Source: Acidimicrobiaceae bacterium (GTDB lineage: Bacteria > Actinomycetota > Acidimicrobiia > Acidimicrobiales > UBA8190). Taken from it: 64,000 nt of DNA. Made by a program: the position numbers and the translations under genes. Below the pieces are notes generated by a model. That model searched no databases, had not been told where the DNA came from, and saw only the letters and a program-made list of their open reading frames with translations. The stretch lies in NCBI GenBank assembly GCA_003151955.1, contig PLZB01000024.1, positions 62,001 through 126,000 of the forward strand, read 5' to 3'. Within the stretch, counting starts at the first letter, position 1, and the number at the start of each line of letters is the position of its first letter. Positions 24,203 to 33,697 of the stretch are shown here, one piece after another.

Positions 24203-24252
24203 TGGGGATGCTCTGATCACCTCGTGGCACCCCCCACGCTCGGAACCCTGTC

Positions 24253-25392
24253 GTGACCGGGGCCGCGCCCGCCCTCCCCCTCCGGGGCTTCACCGTCGGG
24301 GTCACCGCCCATCGCCGCCGGGAGGAGCTCGCCCTCATGCTCGAGCGGCGGGGTGCCCGGGTCATGAAGGCCTCTACCATGCAGCTCGACCTCCTGGCCG
24401 GCGAGGAGGTCCTCCGCCGGGAGACCCTCGACTGCCTCGGGGGCCCGATCGATGTCATGGTGGCCACCACCGGGATCGGCTTCCGGGGCTGGCTCGAGGC
24501 CGCCGACGGCTGGGGCTACGGCGACGACCTCCGGGCCCGGCTCACCGGGGCCGAGCTCGTGGCCCGGGGCCCGAAGGCCCGGGGGGCCATCCGGACGGCC
24601 GGCTTCGTCGAGGCCTGGTCCCCCGCCTCGGAGTCTGTCGGCGAGGTCGTCGCCCGGCTCCTCGACCGGGACCTCACCGGGGTCCGGATCGTCCTCCAGC
24701 TCCACGGGGAGCCCCTCCCCGAGGTGGTCTCGGCCCTGGCCGGGGCCGGGGCCGAGGTCCGGACCGTCGGCGTCTACCGTTGGTCCGGTCCCGGCGACCT
24801 GGCCTCGGTGGAACGGCTCATCGCCGCCACCCTGGCCGGCCAGGTCGACAGCATCGTCTTCACCAGCGCCCCCGCCGCCGGCGGCCTCTTCACCGTGGCC
24901 CGCCTCTCCGGCCTCGAGGACCAGCTCATGGCAGCCATGCGCGGCGACGTCCTGGTGGCCTGCGTGGGAACGATCTGCGCCGCCACCTTCCGGGAGCGGG
25001 GCATCGACGTCCTCCTCCCCGAGCGGGCCCGCCTGGGATCGCTCGTCCGGGTCGTGACCGAGGAGGTCCCCCACCGCCGCACCCGCCACCTGGCCCTGGC
25101 CGGCCACACCCTCGAGATCCGGGGGGAGGCCGTCGTCCTCGACGGCGAGGTCATCTTCGTCCCCGCCGCCCCCATGGCCATCCTCCGGGTCCTCGCCACC
25201 GAGCCCGGGGTCGTCTTCAGCCGCCGCCGCCTGGCCGCCCACCTCCCCGGGAAGGAGTCCGGCGCCCACGCCGTCGAGATGGCCGTGACCCGGCTCCGCT
25301 CCCTCCTCCCCGTCCCCGGCCTGGTCGAGACCGTCGTCAAACGGGGCTACCGCCTGGCCTCCCCCACCACCTTCCCCGTCGGCGTCCGGTGA
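24253..25392 (+). CDS. nnaR: NnaR-type regulator: uroporphyrinogen-III synthase-like domain fused to winged helix
   Basis: The protein has 379 residues from a GTG at 24253. Residues 1-265 follow the HemD (uroporphyrinogen-III synthase) fold, beginning LRGFTVGVTAHRRREEL and containing TSAPAAGGLF near 208. Residues about 280-370 are an OmpR-type winged helix (ILRVLATEPGVVFSRRRLAAHL and VKRGYRL). This architecture is that of NnaR, which with GlnR activates nitrate and nitrite assimilation in Streptomyces and mycobacteria. Placement between narK and the molybdenum cofactor and nitrate reductase genes supports this. Whether the HemD part still makes tetrapyrrole (siroheme supply) or senses a ligand is not settled by sequence. 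mobA overlaps it by 4 nt. Confidence 0.9.
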   Translation: MTGAAPALPLRGFTVGVTAHRRREELALMLERRGARVMKASTMQLDLLAGEEVLRRETLDCLGGPIDVMVATTGIGFRGWLEAADGWGYGDDLRARLTGAELVARGPKARGAIRTAGFVEAWSPASESVGEVVARLLDRDLTGVRIVLQLHGEPLPEVVSALAGAGAEVRTVGVYRWSGPGDLASVERLIAATLAGQVDSIVFTSAPAAGGLFTVARLSGLEDQLMAAMRGDVLVACVGTICAATFRERGIDVLLPERARLGSLVRVVTEEVPHRRTRHLALAGHTLEIRGEAVVLDGEVIFVPAAPMAILRVLATEPGVVFSRRRLAAHLPGKESGAHAVEMAVTRLRSLLPVPGLVETVVKRGYRLASPTTFPVGVR

Positions 25393-25955
25393 TCGCCGGC
25401 CTCCTCCTCACCGGGGGCGCCAGCCGCCGGATGGGCCGGGACAAGACCACCATCCCCGTCGACGGCGAGCCCTGCCCGGCCCGGACCGCCCGGGTCCTCA
25501 CCGCCGTCACCTACCCCACCCTCGAGGTCGGGCCGGGCCGGAGCACCCTCCCCCCCGTGGTCGAAACCGATCCCGGCCGGGGCCCCCTGGCCGCCATCGC
25601 CGCCGGAGCGGTCGCCCTCCGGGACCGGGGCCACGACGGCCCGGCCCTGGTCCTGGCCGGCGACCTCCCCTTCGTCCCCCTGGCCCTCCTCCGCTGGCTG
25701 GCCGACCACCCCGGACCCGGATCGGTCGTCCCCCTGGTCGACGGCTGGCGCCAACCCCTCCTGGCCCGCTGGTCGGCCTGGGACCTCGAGGCCGCCGTCG
25801 CCGCCGTCGCCGGGGGACGGCGCTCCCTCCGGGGCCGGCCCGGCGGCCCCGGGACCACCCTGGCCGACGAGGAGGCCTGGTCGGCGGTGGCCGGACCGGA
25901 GGACTTCACCGACATCGACACCCCCGGGGACCTCCTCCGGCTGGCGCTCCGATGA
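25389..25955 (+). CDS. mobA: Molybdenum cofactor guanylyltransferase MobA
   Basis: The protein has 188 residues from a GTG that overlaps the nnaR stop (GTGA). The N-terminal nucleotide-binding motif LLLTGGASRRMGRDKTT is the LxGGxSxRMGxDK signature, and VLAGDLPFVPL is the metal-binding D-x-P motif. It joins GMP from GTP to molybdopterin-Mo to give the bis-MGD cofactor needed by the nitrate reductase encoded downstream on the opposite strand. It is at the short end for the family but complete. It forms one unit with nnaR, moeA and a DUF6457 gene, all overlapping by 4 nt. Confidence 0.9.
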   Translation: MIAGLLLTGGASRRMGRDKTTIPVDGEPCPARTARVLTAVTYPTLEVGPGRSTLPPVVETDPGRGPLAAIAAGAVALRDRGHDGPALVLAGDLPFVPLALLRWLADHPGPGSVVPLVDGWRQPLLARWSAWDLEAAVAAVAGGRRSLRGRPGGPGTTLADEEAWSAVAGPEDFTDIDTPGDLLRLALR

Positions 25956-27229
25956 TCACCCTGGAGGCCACCCGGGACCTCGTCCTCTCGGCCTGCTCCC
26001 CGCTCCGGTCCCGTTCCCTCCCCACCGCCGGGGTCCTCGGCCTCGTCACCGACGGGCCCCTGGTCGCCCCCTGGCCCGTCCCCTCCTTCGTCAACTCCGC
26101 CATGGACGGCTTCGCCCTCCGCTCCGCCGATCTCGGGACCGTCCCCACCGAGCTCCGGGTGGTGGCCGACATCCCGGCCGGCGCCCCCTGGGCCGGGACC
26201 CTCCGGGCCGGGGAGGCGGCCCGGATCATGACCGGCGCCCCCCTCCCCGACGGGGCCGACGCCGTCTGTCCCGTCGAGCAGACCCGGGCCGGGAGCGGGC
26301 CGGCCACGGTCGGGATCCTGGCCCCGGTCGGGCCGGGCCGCCACGTCCGGCATCCCGGCGAGGACGTCCGCCAGGGGGACCTCGTCATCGACACCGGCAC
26401 CCTCCTCTCCCCCGCCCACCTCGGCCTCCTGGCCAGCCTGGGCATCGACCGGGTCAGGGCCGTCCCCCGGCCCACCGTCGGCGTCCTCTCCACCGGCGAC
26501 GAGCTCACCACCCTCCCCGGCCCCCCCACCGCCGGCCGGATCCGCGATGCCAACCGCCCCGCCCTCCTGGCCGCCCTGGCCGAGGCCGGCTGCCTCCCCG
26601 TCGACCTCGGCATCGTCCCCGACGACGGGGACCGCCTGGCCGCCGCCCTCCTCGACGGGGCCCGGCGCTGCGACGCCCTCGTCACGAGCGGCGGGGTGAG
26701 CGTCGGGGACCACGACCTCACCCGGCTCGTCCTCGAACGCCTCTGCGGTCCGAGCACCCGCTGGCTCCAGGTCGCCCTCAAGCCCGGGAAGCCCTTCGCC
26801 TTCGGGACCCTCCCCCGGACCGGCCAGCCCCTCTTCGGGCTCCCCGGCAACCCCGTGGCCGCCCTCGTCGTCTTCGCCCTGATCGTCCGGCCCGCCCTCC
26901 GCCACCTGGCCGGCCACCGCCCCGTCCTCCCCCCCACCCTCCGGGCCACCGCCTCGGCCCCCATCCCCCGCCGGCCGGACGGGAAGCTCCACGCCGTTCG
27001 GGCCCTCGCCACCGTCGACGCCGACGGCCGGCTCACCGTGGCGCCCTCCCCCCACCAGGGCTCCCACCTCCTGCGGACCATGGCCGACGCCAACGCCCTC
27101 GTCCTCCTCCCCGACGGCCCCGGCGTCGAGGCCGGGGCCCCCGTCGAGGTCCTCCTCCAGTCCCTCGACCGGACCCAGCCGGAGACGGCATCCGGCCTCC
27201 CCGCCGGGTTGGCCCTGGCCCTCCGTTGA
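25952..27229 (+). CDS. moeA: Molybdopterin molybdenumtransferase MoeA
   Basis: The protein has 425 residues; the ATG overlaps the mobA stop by 4 nt. MoeA motifs are in order: PSFVNSAMDGFALRSAD (about 46-62), RIMTGAPLPDGADAV (about 91-105), VGVLSTGDEL (around 177), SGGVSVGDHD (around 248) and the substrate-binding PGNPVAAL (around 299). The C-terminal domain IV is present. It inserts molybdate into adenylylated molybdopterin in the cytoplasm, the step before MobA. Its place in the nnaR operon ties cofactor supply to nitrate use. Confidence 0.92.
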   Translation: MITLEATRDLVLSACSPLRSRSLPTAGVLGLVTDGPLVAPWPVPSFVNSAMDGFALRSADLGTVPTELRVVADIPAGAPWAGTLRAGEAARIMTGAPLPDGADAVCPVEQTRAGSGPATVGILAPVGPGRHVRHPGEDVRQGDLVIDTGTLLSPAHLGLLASLGIDRVRAVPRPTVGVLSTGDELTTLPGPPTAGRIRDANRPALLAALAEAGCLPVDLGIVPDDGDRLAAALLDGARRCDALVTSGGVSVGDHDLTRLVLERLCGPSTRWLQVALKPGKPFAFGTLPRTGQPLFGLPGNPVAALVVFALIVRPALRHLAGHRPVLPPTLRATASAPIPRRPDGKLHAVRALATVDADGRLTVAPSPHQGSHLLRTMADANALVLLPDGPGVEAGAPVEVLLQSLDRTQPETASGLPAGLALALR

Positions 27230-27507
27230 GCGGCCTGGCCGGCGGGGACTGGACGGCCGGGCTGGCCTCCGCCCTGGGTGTCCCCCCGCCCACCCCGGAG
27301 GAGCTGGCCGACCTCCTCGAGCTGGCCGGCGTGGCCGCCCACGCCTCGGAGCGCTGGGCCGCCCCCCTCTCCTGCTGGCTGGTGGCCCGGGCCGGGATGG
27401 CCCCGGCCGAGGCCCTGGCCCTGGCCCGTCGCCTGGCCGGCGACGACGACCCGGTCAGACCACTGACAGTGCCCCGTGGCGCTCGAGCGCCTCGACCAGC
27501 CGGCTGA
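27226..27507 (+). CDS. DUF6457 small protein of the molybdenum cofactor operon
   Basis: The protein has 93 residues from a TTG that overlaps the moeA stop (TTGA). The pattern ELADLLELAGVAAHASERWAAPLS, then WLVARAGMAPAEALALARRLA, matches the small helical DUF6457 family that often sits beside mobA in actinomycetes; its biochemical role is not known. The last 52 nt overlap the 3' end of the nitrate reductase flavoprotein gene on the other strand, so the two operons converge with no space for a separate terminator. The Pro/Arg-rich tail encoded in the overlap may be poorly constrained. Confidence 0.7.
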   Translation: MSGLAGGDWTAGLASALGVPPPTPEELADLLELAGVAAHASERWAAPLSCWLVARAGMAPAEALALARRLAGDDDPVRPLTVPRGARAPRPAG

Positions 27508-28891
27508 CACAGGAGCCGCACCCGGTCCCGGCCCGGGTGGAGGCCCGGAGCTTCTCGACCGTGTCCGAGCCGGCCCCGATGGCCTCCTCCACCGTCGCCT
27601 CGCTCACCCGGTTGCAGTTGCAGAGCTCGGCGCTCCCCGGTCCCCCCACCCGGGCGAAAGCCGGGGGGGAGCAGAGGACGTCGACCGGGTTCGGGGGCAT
27701 TCGCTCCCCACTGTCGAAGAGCTGGACCAACCGGGCCGTGCTCTCCCCGTCTCCGACCACCACCGCCCCCAGGAGCCGGCCGTCCCGGATGATCAGCTTC
27801 CGGTAGACCCCCCGGCGCTCCTCGATGACCTGGACCACCTCGTCGGTGTCCTCGACGGCCTCGATGGGGCCCATCGAGGCCACGTCCACCCCGGCCACCT
27901 TGAGCTTGGCGCAGACCTTCGACCCGCGGTAGCGCGCCTCGGGGTCCGAGCCCCCCAGGATGGCGGCCAGGACCCCGGCCTGCTCGAAGCAGGGCGCCAC
28001 CAGGCCGTAGGTCACCCCGTCGTGCTCGGCGCACTCCCCGATGGCCGACACCGTCGGGGCCGAGGTGGTCAGCCGGTCGTCGACGAGGATGCCCCGGGCC
28101 ACCTCGATCCCCGAGGCCGCCGCCGTCTCGATCCGGGGCCGGGTCCCGGTGGCGAAGACGGCGGTGTCGGTGGGGACGACCCGGCCGTCGTCGAGCCGGA
28201 GCGCCTCGAGCCGGTCCCGGGCCAGGACGGCCTCGGTCTGCCCGAAGACGACCTCGATGCCCATGGCGGCCACGGCGTCCCGGAGCACCGTCCCCCCGAG
28301 CCGGTCGAGCTGGGTCTGCATCAGGGTGTCCCCGACGTGGAGGACCGTCACCCGGTGGCCCTGGTCCACGAAGGTCCGGGCCAGCTCGAGGCCGAGGAGC
28401 CCGCCCCCGACCACCGAGATCCGCCGCCGGCCCCCGGCCGGGTCCGTCTCCCGGCGGAGCGCCAGCCCGTCCTCCATGGTCCGCAAGAGATGGACCCCGG
28501 CCTGCCTGACCCCCTCGGCGGTCCGGATGCCGGCCACCGGGGGCATCCAGGCCGAGCTCCCCGTGGCCAGGACGCACCGGTCGAAGCCGACCGTCTCCCC
28601 GTCGCCGATGACGGCCTCCCCCCGGGCCAGGTCGAGCCGTTGGACCCAGCGTCGGGTGACGAGCCGGATCCCGTTCACCGCATACCAACCGGCCGGCTTG
28701 GTGGTGATCTCGTCGGGACCGGCCCCGCCCACCACCCGGGCCAGCATGATCCGGTTGTAGGCCCCCGTCGGCTCCTCGCCCACCACCGTGATCTCGTAGC
28801 GCTCCGCCCCTCCGACGAAGACCAGCTCGTCGAGGAACCGCTCGGCCGCCATCCCGTTGCCGACGACCAGGAGCCCGGGCCGGGCCGTCAC
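27455..28891 (-). CDS. Nitrate reductase electron-transfer flavoprotein (NasB-like) with BFD-type [2Fe-2S] domain
   Basis: The protein has 478 residues and its GTG overlaps the nitrate reductase stop by 4 nt. Residues 1-300 are a two-dinucleotide-binding flavoprotein: FAD motif VVGNGMAAERFL, NAD(P)H motif ISVVGGGLLGLELA and SAIGECAEH. A rubredoxin-reductase-like C-terminal domain follows, then a BFD-type [2Fe-2S] domain with CNCN (around 424) and CGSC (around 457). This is the N-terminal half of NirB in architecture, without the sulfite-reductase-like half. It would pass electrons from NAD(P)H to the molybdenum subunit next to it. Residues 1-410 are paralogous to NirB at 31136, pointing to duplication within the cluster. 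Confidence 0.88.
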   Translation of the reverse strand: MTARPGLLVVGNGMAAERFLDELVFVGGAERYEITVVGEEPTGAYNRIMLARVVGGAGPDEITTKPAGWYAVNGIRLVTRRWVQRLDLARGEAVIGDGETVGFDRCVLATGSSAWMPPVAGIRTAEGVRQAGVHLLRTMEDGLALRRETDPAGGRRRISVVGGGLLGLELARTFVDQGHRVTVLHVGDTLMQTQLDRLGGTVLRDAVAAMGIEVVFGQTEAVLARDRLEALRLDDGRVVPTDTAVFATGTRPRIETAAASGIEVARGILVDDRLTTSAPTVSAIGECAEHDGVTYGLVAPCFEQAGVLAAILGGSDPEARYRGSKVCAKLKVAGVDVASMGPIEAVEDTDEVVQVIEERRGVYRKLIIRDGRLLGAVVVGDGESTARLVQLFDSGERMPPNPVDVLCSPPAFARVGGPGSAELCNCNRVSEATVEEAIGAGSDTVEKLRASTRAGTGCGSCVSRLVEALERHGALSVV

Positions 28892-30987
28892 CGGTCACCC
28901 CCCTCGGCCGGGCTGACCCGGACGGCGCAGACCTTGAACTCGGGCATCCTGCTGACCGGGTCGAGGGCCGGGTTGGTCAGCAGGTTGGCGGCCGAGCGGC
29001 CCCCCCAGTGGAAGGGGGCGAAGACGGTGTCGGGCCGGATGTCCGGATCGAGGTCGGCCCGGAAGACGACCGAGCCCCGGCGGCTCTCGACCAGGGCCCG
29101 GCCGTCGTCGGCCACGCCGATCCGGGCGGCCAGGAGCGGGTGGATCTGGAGCCGGGGATCGGGCCGAGAGGCGACCAGGGGCCCGATCCGGCGGGTCTGG
29201 GCCCCCGAGTTGTAGTGCTCCCGGTACCGGCCCGTCGTGAAGATCACCGGATAGTCCCCATCGGGCTCCTCGGCGGCGGGCCGGTGCCGGACGGGGACGA
29301 ACCGGGCCCGGCCGTCGGGGTGGGCGAACCGCTCGGCGAAGAGCCGGGGGGTGCCGGGATGGTCCTCCTCCGGGCAGGGCCAGAAGACCCCGTCCTCGGC
29401 GTCGATCCGCTCGTAGCTGATCCCGCTGTAGTCGGCCCGGCCGCCCCGGCTGGCCCGCCGGAGCTCCTCGAAGACCTCCCGGGGGCCCTCGAAGCTGAAC
29501 TTGGGGCCGCAGCCGAGCCGCTCGGCCAGGCCGGCCAGGACCTCCAGGTCGCTCCGGACCCCCTCGGGGGGATCGAGGTGCCGGCGGCGGTGGAGGACCC
29601 GGCCCTCCAGGTTGGTCGTCGTCCCCTCCTCCTCGGCCCACTGGGTCGTCGGCAGCACCACGTGGGCCCGTTCGGTCGTCTCGTTGGGGAAGGCGTCGAG
29701 GACGGCCAGGCAGTCGAGGGCGTCGAGCCGCTCCCCGATCCGTCCCGCCGACGGGGAGGCCACGGCCACGTTCGAGCCCACCACCAGCAGCCCCCGCAAC
29801 CCCCCGGGCAGGCCCATGGTGTCGAGGAGCTCGTAGGCGCTCCGGCCGGGCCCGGGGAGCTCACCGACCGGGACGCCCCAGACCGAGGCCGCCGCGGCCC
29901 GGTCCGAGGCGTCACCGATCGACCGGTAGCCGGGGAGCTGGTCGGCCTTCTGGCCGTGCTCCCGACCCCCCTGGCCGTTGCCCTGGCCGGTGAGACAGCC
30001 GTAGCCGGCGGCCGGCCTCCCGACCTTCCCGAGGGCGAGCATCAGGTTGGTGAAGGCGAGCACCGAGTCGACCCCCTTGGACTGCTGCTCCGGGCCCCGC
30101 CCGCTCAGGAGCATCGAGGCCGGCTTCCCGGCCAGGAGCCGCACGGCCCGCCGGATCAGGTCCTCGGGGACGCCCGTGATCCGCTCGACCCGGGTCGGGT
30201 CGTCGCTCAGGACGGCCCGGCGGACGGCGTCGAACCCCGACGTCCGGCTCCCGATGTAGTCCCGGTCGACGAGACCCTCGGCGATGGCGCAGTGGAGCAT
30301 CCCGTTGGCCAGGGCCAGGTCGGTCCCGGGCCGGAGCTGGAGGTGGAGCCCGGCCCGGCGGGCCGTGGCCGTCCGCCGGGGGTCGGCCACGATCAGGGTC
30401 CCCCCCCGGGCCTGCTGGGCGTCGAACCACTGCATGATCGGCGGCATGGTCTCGGCGCAGTTCGAGCCCCACAGGAGGACCACGTCGGCGTCGCCGATGT
30501 CGGCCACCGGGAAGGGCAGGCCCCGGTCCAGCCCGAAGGCACGGTTCGCTCCGGCCGCCGCCGACGCCATGCAGTAGCGGCCGTTGTAGTCGATGTTGGG
30601 GGTCTTGAGCGCCACCCGGGCGAACTTCCCCAGGAGGTAGGCCTTCTCGTTGGTGAGGGCCCCGCTCCCGAAGACCCCGACGGCCCCGGGACCGTGGGCG
30701 GCCCCGATGGCGGCCAGTCGTTCCGCCAGCTCGTCGAGGGCGGCCTCCCAGGAGGCCTCCTCCAGCTCACCGCTCCGGCCCCGGACCAGGGGGTGGAGCA
30801 GGCGGGACCGGTGGCCGAGGAGGACGCCGGCGTTGAACCCCTTGGTACAGAGCTGGCCCCGGTTCACCGGGAAGCCGTCGGGGACGATTCCCGCCGGGAC
30901 GCCGACCCGGTCCCCGTCCCCGACGAGCATCCCGCACTGGAAGGCGCAGAACGGGCAGTGGGTGGCCGTGGTCCGCGTCGTCACCAC
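28888..30987 (-). CDS. nasA: Assimilatory nitrate reductase catalytic subunit
   Basis: The protein has 699 residues from a GTG at 30987; the frame is open to 31107 but family similarity starts at the first cysteine block. CPFCAFQCG (C11, C14, C18) and LCTKG (near 46) bind a [4Fe-4S] cluster. The molybdopterin oxidoreductase domain runs to about 560, with GRYCMASAAAG (the Mo-ligand region with Cys) and WGSNCAETMPPI. The molydopterin dinucleotide-binding domain closes it (FTTGRYREHYNSGAQTRR, FAPFHWGG). It reduces nitrate to nitrite in the cytoplasm. There is no signal peptide and no C-terminal iron-sulfur domain; the [2Fe-2S] domain is on the partner flavoprotein. It is divergent from nirBD. 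Confidence 0.9.
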   Translation of the reverse strand: MVTTRTTATHCPFCAFQCGMLVGDGDRVGVPAGIVPDGFPVNRGQLCTKGFNAGVLLGHRSRLLHPLVRGRSGELEEASWEAALDELAERLAAIGAAHGPGAVGVFGSGALTNEKAYLLGKFARVALKTPNIDYNGRYCMASAAAGANRAFGLDRGLPFPVADIGDADVVLLWGSNCAETMPPIMQWFDAQQARGGTLIVADPRRTATARRAGLHLQLRPGTDLALANGMLHCAIAEGLVDRDYIGSRTSGFDAVRRAVLSDDPTRVERITGVPEDLIRRAVRLLAGKPASMLLSGRGPEQQSKGVDSVLAFTNLMLALGKVGRPAAGYGCLTGQGNGQGGREHGQKADQLPGYRSIGDASDRAAAASVWGVPVGELPGPGRSAYELLDTMGLPGGLRGLLVVGSNVAVASPSAGRIGERLDALDCLAVLDAFPNETTERAHVVLPTTQWAEEEGTTTNLEGRVLHRRRHLDPPEGVRSDLEVLAGLAERLGCGPKFSFEGPREVFEELRRASRGGRADYSGISYERIDAEDGVFWPCPEEDHPGTPRLFAERFAHPDGRARFVPVRHRPAAEEPDGDYPVIFTTGRYREHYNSGAQTRRIGPLVASRPDPRLQIHPLLAARIGVADDGRALVESRRGSVVFRADLDPDIRPDTVFAPFHWGGRSAANLLTNPALDPVSRMPEFKVCAVRVSPAEGGDR

Positions 30988-31135
30988 CCGATCCTGACCG
31001 GGCCCCGTTACGCCCCCGTGGCCGCTCGATGACGGGGGGGACACTTCCTGCTCACCGGGACCGGGGCCGGCTGTGCGGCCGATTTCACCGAGGTGTCCCC
31101 GGCCCACAACAGCCAGGAAACCTCCCCTCCCTACC
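30988..31135. promoter_or_regulatory. Divergent control region nasA / nirB
   Basis: 148 bp separate the two start codons. GTTACGCCCCCGTG (31007-31020) resembles the TGTTGCCCCCG element found twice between narK and nnaR, with a 2-bp insertion, so a common regulator is possible. No strong -10/-35 pair is obvious. Confidence 0.35.
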
Positions 31136-33697
31136 GTGGCCCCCGTGGAGCGGACCCTGGTGATCGTCGGGAACGGGATGGTGGGCCAGAAGCTCGTCGA
31201 CCTCCTGGTGGCGGCCGGGGCCGGGGAAACCTGGCGGATCGTCGTCCTGGGCGAGGAGCCCCGACCGGCCTACGACCGGGTCCACCTGAGCTCCTACTTC
31301 GACGGCTGCACCGCCGAGGACCTCGGCCTGGCCGACCCGGCCGTCATGGACGCCGTCGAGCTCCACCTCGACGCCCGGGTCGCCGCCATCGACCGGGGGG
31401 CCCGCACCGTGACCACCGCCTCGGGAACCGTCCACGGCTACGACGCCCTCGTCCTCGCCACCGGGTCGACCCCCTTCGTCCCTCCCCTGGAGGGGGCCGA
31501 CGGCCCGGGCTGCTTCGTCTACCGGACCCTCGAGGACCTCGACGCCATCCGGGCCGCCTCCGCCGACACCGGGACGGGGATCGTCATCGGGGGGGGCCTC
31601 CTCGGCCTCGAGGCCGCCAACGCCCTCCTCCACCTCGGCCTCGAGGCCCGCGTCGTCGAGATGGCCCCCCGGCTCATGCCCCTCCAGCTCGACGACCGGG
31701 GCGCCGGGGTCCTCCGGGACGAGATCGAAGCCCTGGGCATCGAGGTCCACCTGGGCGCGACCACCACCCGGATCCTCCGGACCGGCCCGACCGTCGACGG
31801 GGTCGAGCTCGGTGACGGCTCGACCATCCCGGCCGAGCTGGTCGTCTTCTCGGCCGGGATCCGGCCCCGCCAGGACCTGGCCGAGGCCGCCGGCCTCCTC
31901 CTCGGCCCCCGGGGCGGCGTCGTCGTCGACGATGCCTGCCGGACCTCCGACCCCGCCATCTCGGCCATCGGGGAGTGCGCCTCCCACGACGGAAGGGTCT
32001 ACGGCCTGGTCGCCCCCGGCTACGCCATGGCCCGGGTCGTGGCCGACCGCCTGGCCGGCGGGGAGGCCGCCTTCACCGGGGCCGACACCTCCACCCGGCT
32101 GAAGGTCCTCGGCATCGGGGTGGCCAGCTTCGGCGACGCCCACGCCACCACCCCCGCCGCCCGGGAGCTGGTCTGGCACGACCCCGTCGACCGGATCTAC
32201 CGGAAGCTGGTCGTCGACGGCGGAGGGACCCGGCTCCTCGGGGGGGTCCTCGTCGGCGACGTCGAGGACTACGCCGTCCTCCAACAGCTCCAGCTCTCGG
32301 GCCAGGCCATCCCGGGCCGTCCCGGCGACCTGGCCGCCCCCCGCCGGGAGGCCACCCCCCTCCTGGGCGTGGCCGCCATCGCCGACGGGGCCACCGTCTG
32401 CACCTGCAACAACGTCACCAAGGCCACCATCTGCGCCGCCGTCGGGGCCGGGGCCGACGCCATCGGCGACCTCAAGGCCGCCACCACGGCCGGGACCGGC
32501 TGCGGGAGCTGCCTCCCCCTGGTGAAGGGCCTCCTCGAGTGCGAGCTGGCCCGGGCCGGCCGGGAGGTCGACCACAGCCTCTGCGAGCACTTCCCCCACA
32601 CCCGCCAGGAGCTCTTCGACATCGTCCGGGTCCGGGAGATCCGCACCTTCGGGGCCCTCCTCGAGGCCTGCGGGACGGGCCGGGGCTGCGAGATCTGCAA
32701 GCCGGCCGTGGCCTCCATCCTGGCCTCCCTCTGGAACGAGCACGTCCTGGCCGGGGCCCATGCCCCCCTCCAGGACACCAACGACCTCTTCCTGGCCAAC
32801 CTCCAGCGCGACGGCACCTACTCCGTCGTCCCCCGGGTCCCCGGCGGCGAGATCACCCCCGACCAGCTCCTCGCCATCGGCGGGGTGGCCCGCCGCTTCG
32901 ACCTCTCCTGCAAGATCACCGGCGGCCAGCGCATCGACCTCCTCGGGGCCCGGGTCGACCAGCTCCCCGGGATCTGGCAGCTCCTCATCGAGGCCGGCTT
33001 CGAATCCGGCCACGCCTACGGCAAGGCGCTGCGGACGGTGAAGTCCTGCGTCGGGACCAACTGGTGCCGCTACGGCGTCGGGGACTCGACCGCCCTCGCC
33101 ATCGAGCTCGAGCTCCGCTACCGGGGGCTCCGGTCCCCCCACAAGATCAAGTCGGCCGTCTCGGGCTGCTCCCGGGAGTGCGCCGAGGCCCAGAGCAAGG
33201 ACTTCGGGGTCATCGCCACCGAGCGGGGCTGGAACCTCTACGTCTGCGGCAACGGAGGGATGCGGCCCCAGCACGCCGTCCTCCTCGCCCCCGACCTCGA
33301 CACGGCCACCCTGGTCGGGCTGGTCGACCGTTTCCTCATGTTCTACATCCGCACCGCCGACCGCCTCGAGCGCACCGCCACCTGGTTGAACCGCCTCCCG
33401 GGTGGGATCGACTACCTCCGCCAGGTCGTCCTCGAAGACTCCCTCGGGCTCTCCGACCAGCTCGAAGCCGACATGGCCCGCCACGTCGCCACCTACCGCT
33501 GCGAGTGGAGGGCCACCCTCGAGGACCCCGACCAGCTGGCCCGGTTCCGCCACTTCGTCAACGCCGATGCCCCCGACCCGACCCTCGACTACGTCCGGGA
33601 GCGGGGACAGCGCCGACCCCTCCGACCCCACGACGCCCGGCCCGACCGGGTGCCGGTCTCCATCGGCACCCCCCAGCGAGGAGCGAAGCCCCGATGA
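31136..33697 (+). CDS. nirB: NAD(P)H-dependent nitrite reductase large subunit NirB
   Basis: The protein has 853 residues from the GTG at 31136; a second GTG at 31145 is equally possible as neither has a good ribosome-binding site. In order: FAD domain (VIVGNGMVGQKL), NAD(P)H domain (IVIGGGLLGLEAA), BFD-type [2Fe-2S] domain (CTCNN near 421, CGSC near 457), a second short BFD-like unit with CEIC, then the sulfite/nitrite reductase ferredoxin-like domain and the siroheme-[4Fe-4S] domain with CVGTNWC and SGCSRECAEAQ. It reduces nitrite to ammonium with six electrons from NAD(P)H. nirD overlaps by 4 nt. Siroheme synthesis genes are not in the window. Confidence 0.93.
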   Translation: MAPVERTLVIVGNGMVGQKLVDLLVAAGAGETWRIVVLGEEPRPAYDRVHLSSYFDGCTAEDLGLADPAVMDAVELHLDARVAAIDRGARTVTTASGTVHGYDALVLATGSTPFVPPLEGADGPGCFVYRTLEDLDAIRAASADTGTGIVIGGGLLGLEAANALLHLGLEARVVEMAPRLMPLQLDDRGAGVLRDEIEALGIEVHLGATTTRILRTGPTVDGVELGDGSTIPAELVVFSAGIRPRQDLAEAAGLLLGPRGGVVVDDACRTSDPAISAIGECASHDGRVYGLVAPGYAMARVVADRLAGGEAAFTGADTSTRLKVLGIGVASFGDAHATTPAARELVWHDPVDRIYRKLVVDGGGTRLLGGVLVGDVEDYAVLQQLQLSGQAIPGRPGDLAAPRREATPLLGVAAIADGATVCTCNNVTKATICAAVGAGADAIGDLKAATTAGTGCGSCLPLVKGLLECELARAGREVDHSLCEHFPHTRQELFDIVRVREIRTFGALLEACGTGRGCEICKPAVASILASLWNEHVLAGAHAPLQDTNDLFLANLQRDGTYSVVPRVPGGEITPDQLLAIGGVARRFDLSCKITGGQRIDLLGARVDQLPGIWQLLIEAGFESGHAYGKALRTVKSCVGTNWCRYGVGDSTALAIELELRYRGLRSPHKIKSAVSGCSRECAEAQSKDFGVIATERGWNLYVCGNGGMRPQHAVLLAPDLDTATLVGLVDRFLMFYIRTADRLERTATWLNRLPGGIDYLRQVVLEDSLGLSDQLEADMARHVATYRCEWRATLEDPDQLARFRHFVNADAPDPTLDYVRERGQRRPLRPHDARPDRVPVSIGTPQRGAKPR

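Noticed and set aside
25511-27067. 518-codon minus-strand frame opposite mobA and moeA
   Set aside because: Shadow of two genes with clear family motifs; composition is Gly/Glu/Asp-rich with no domain.
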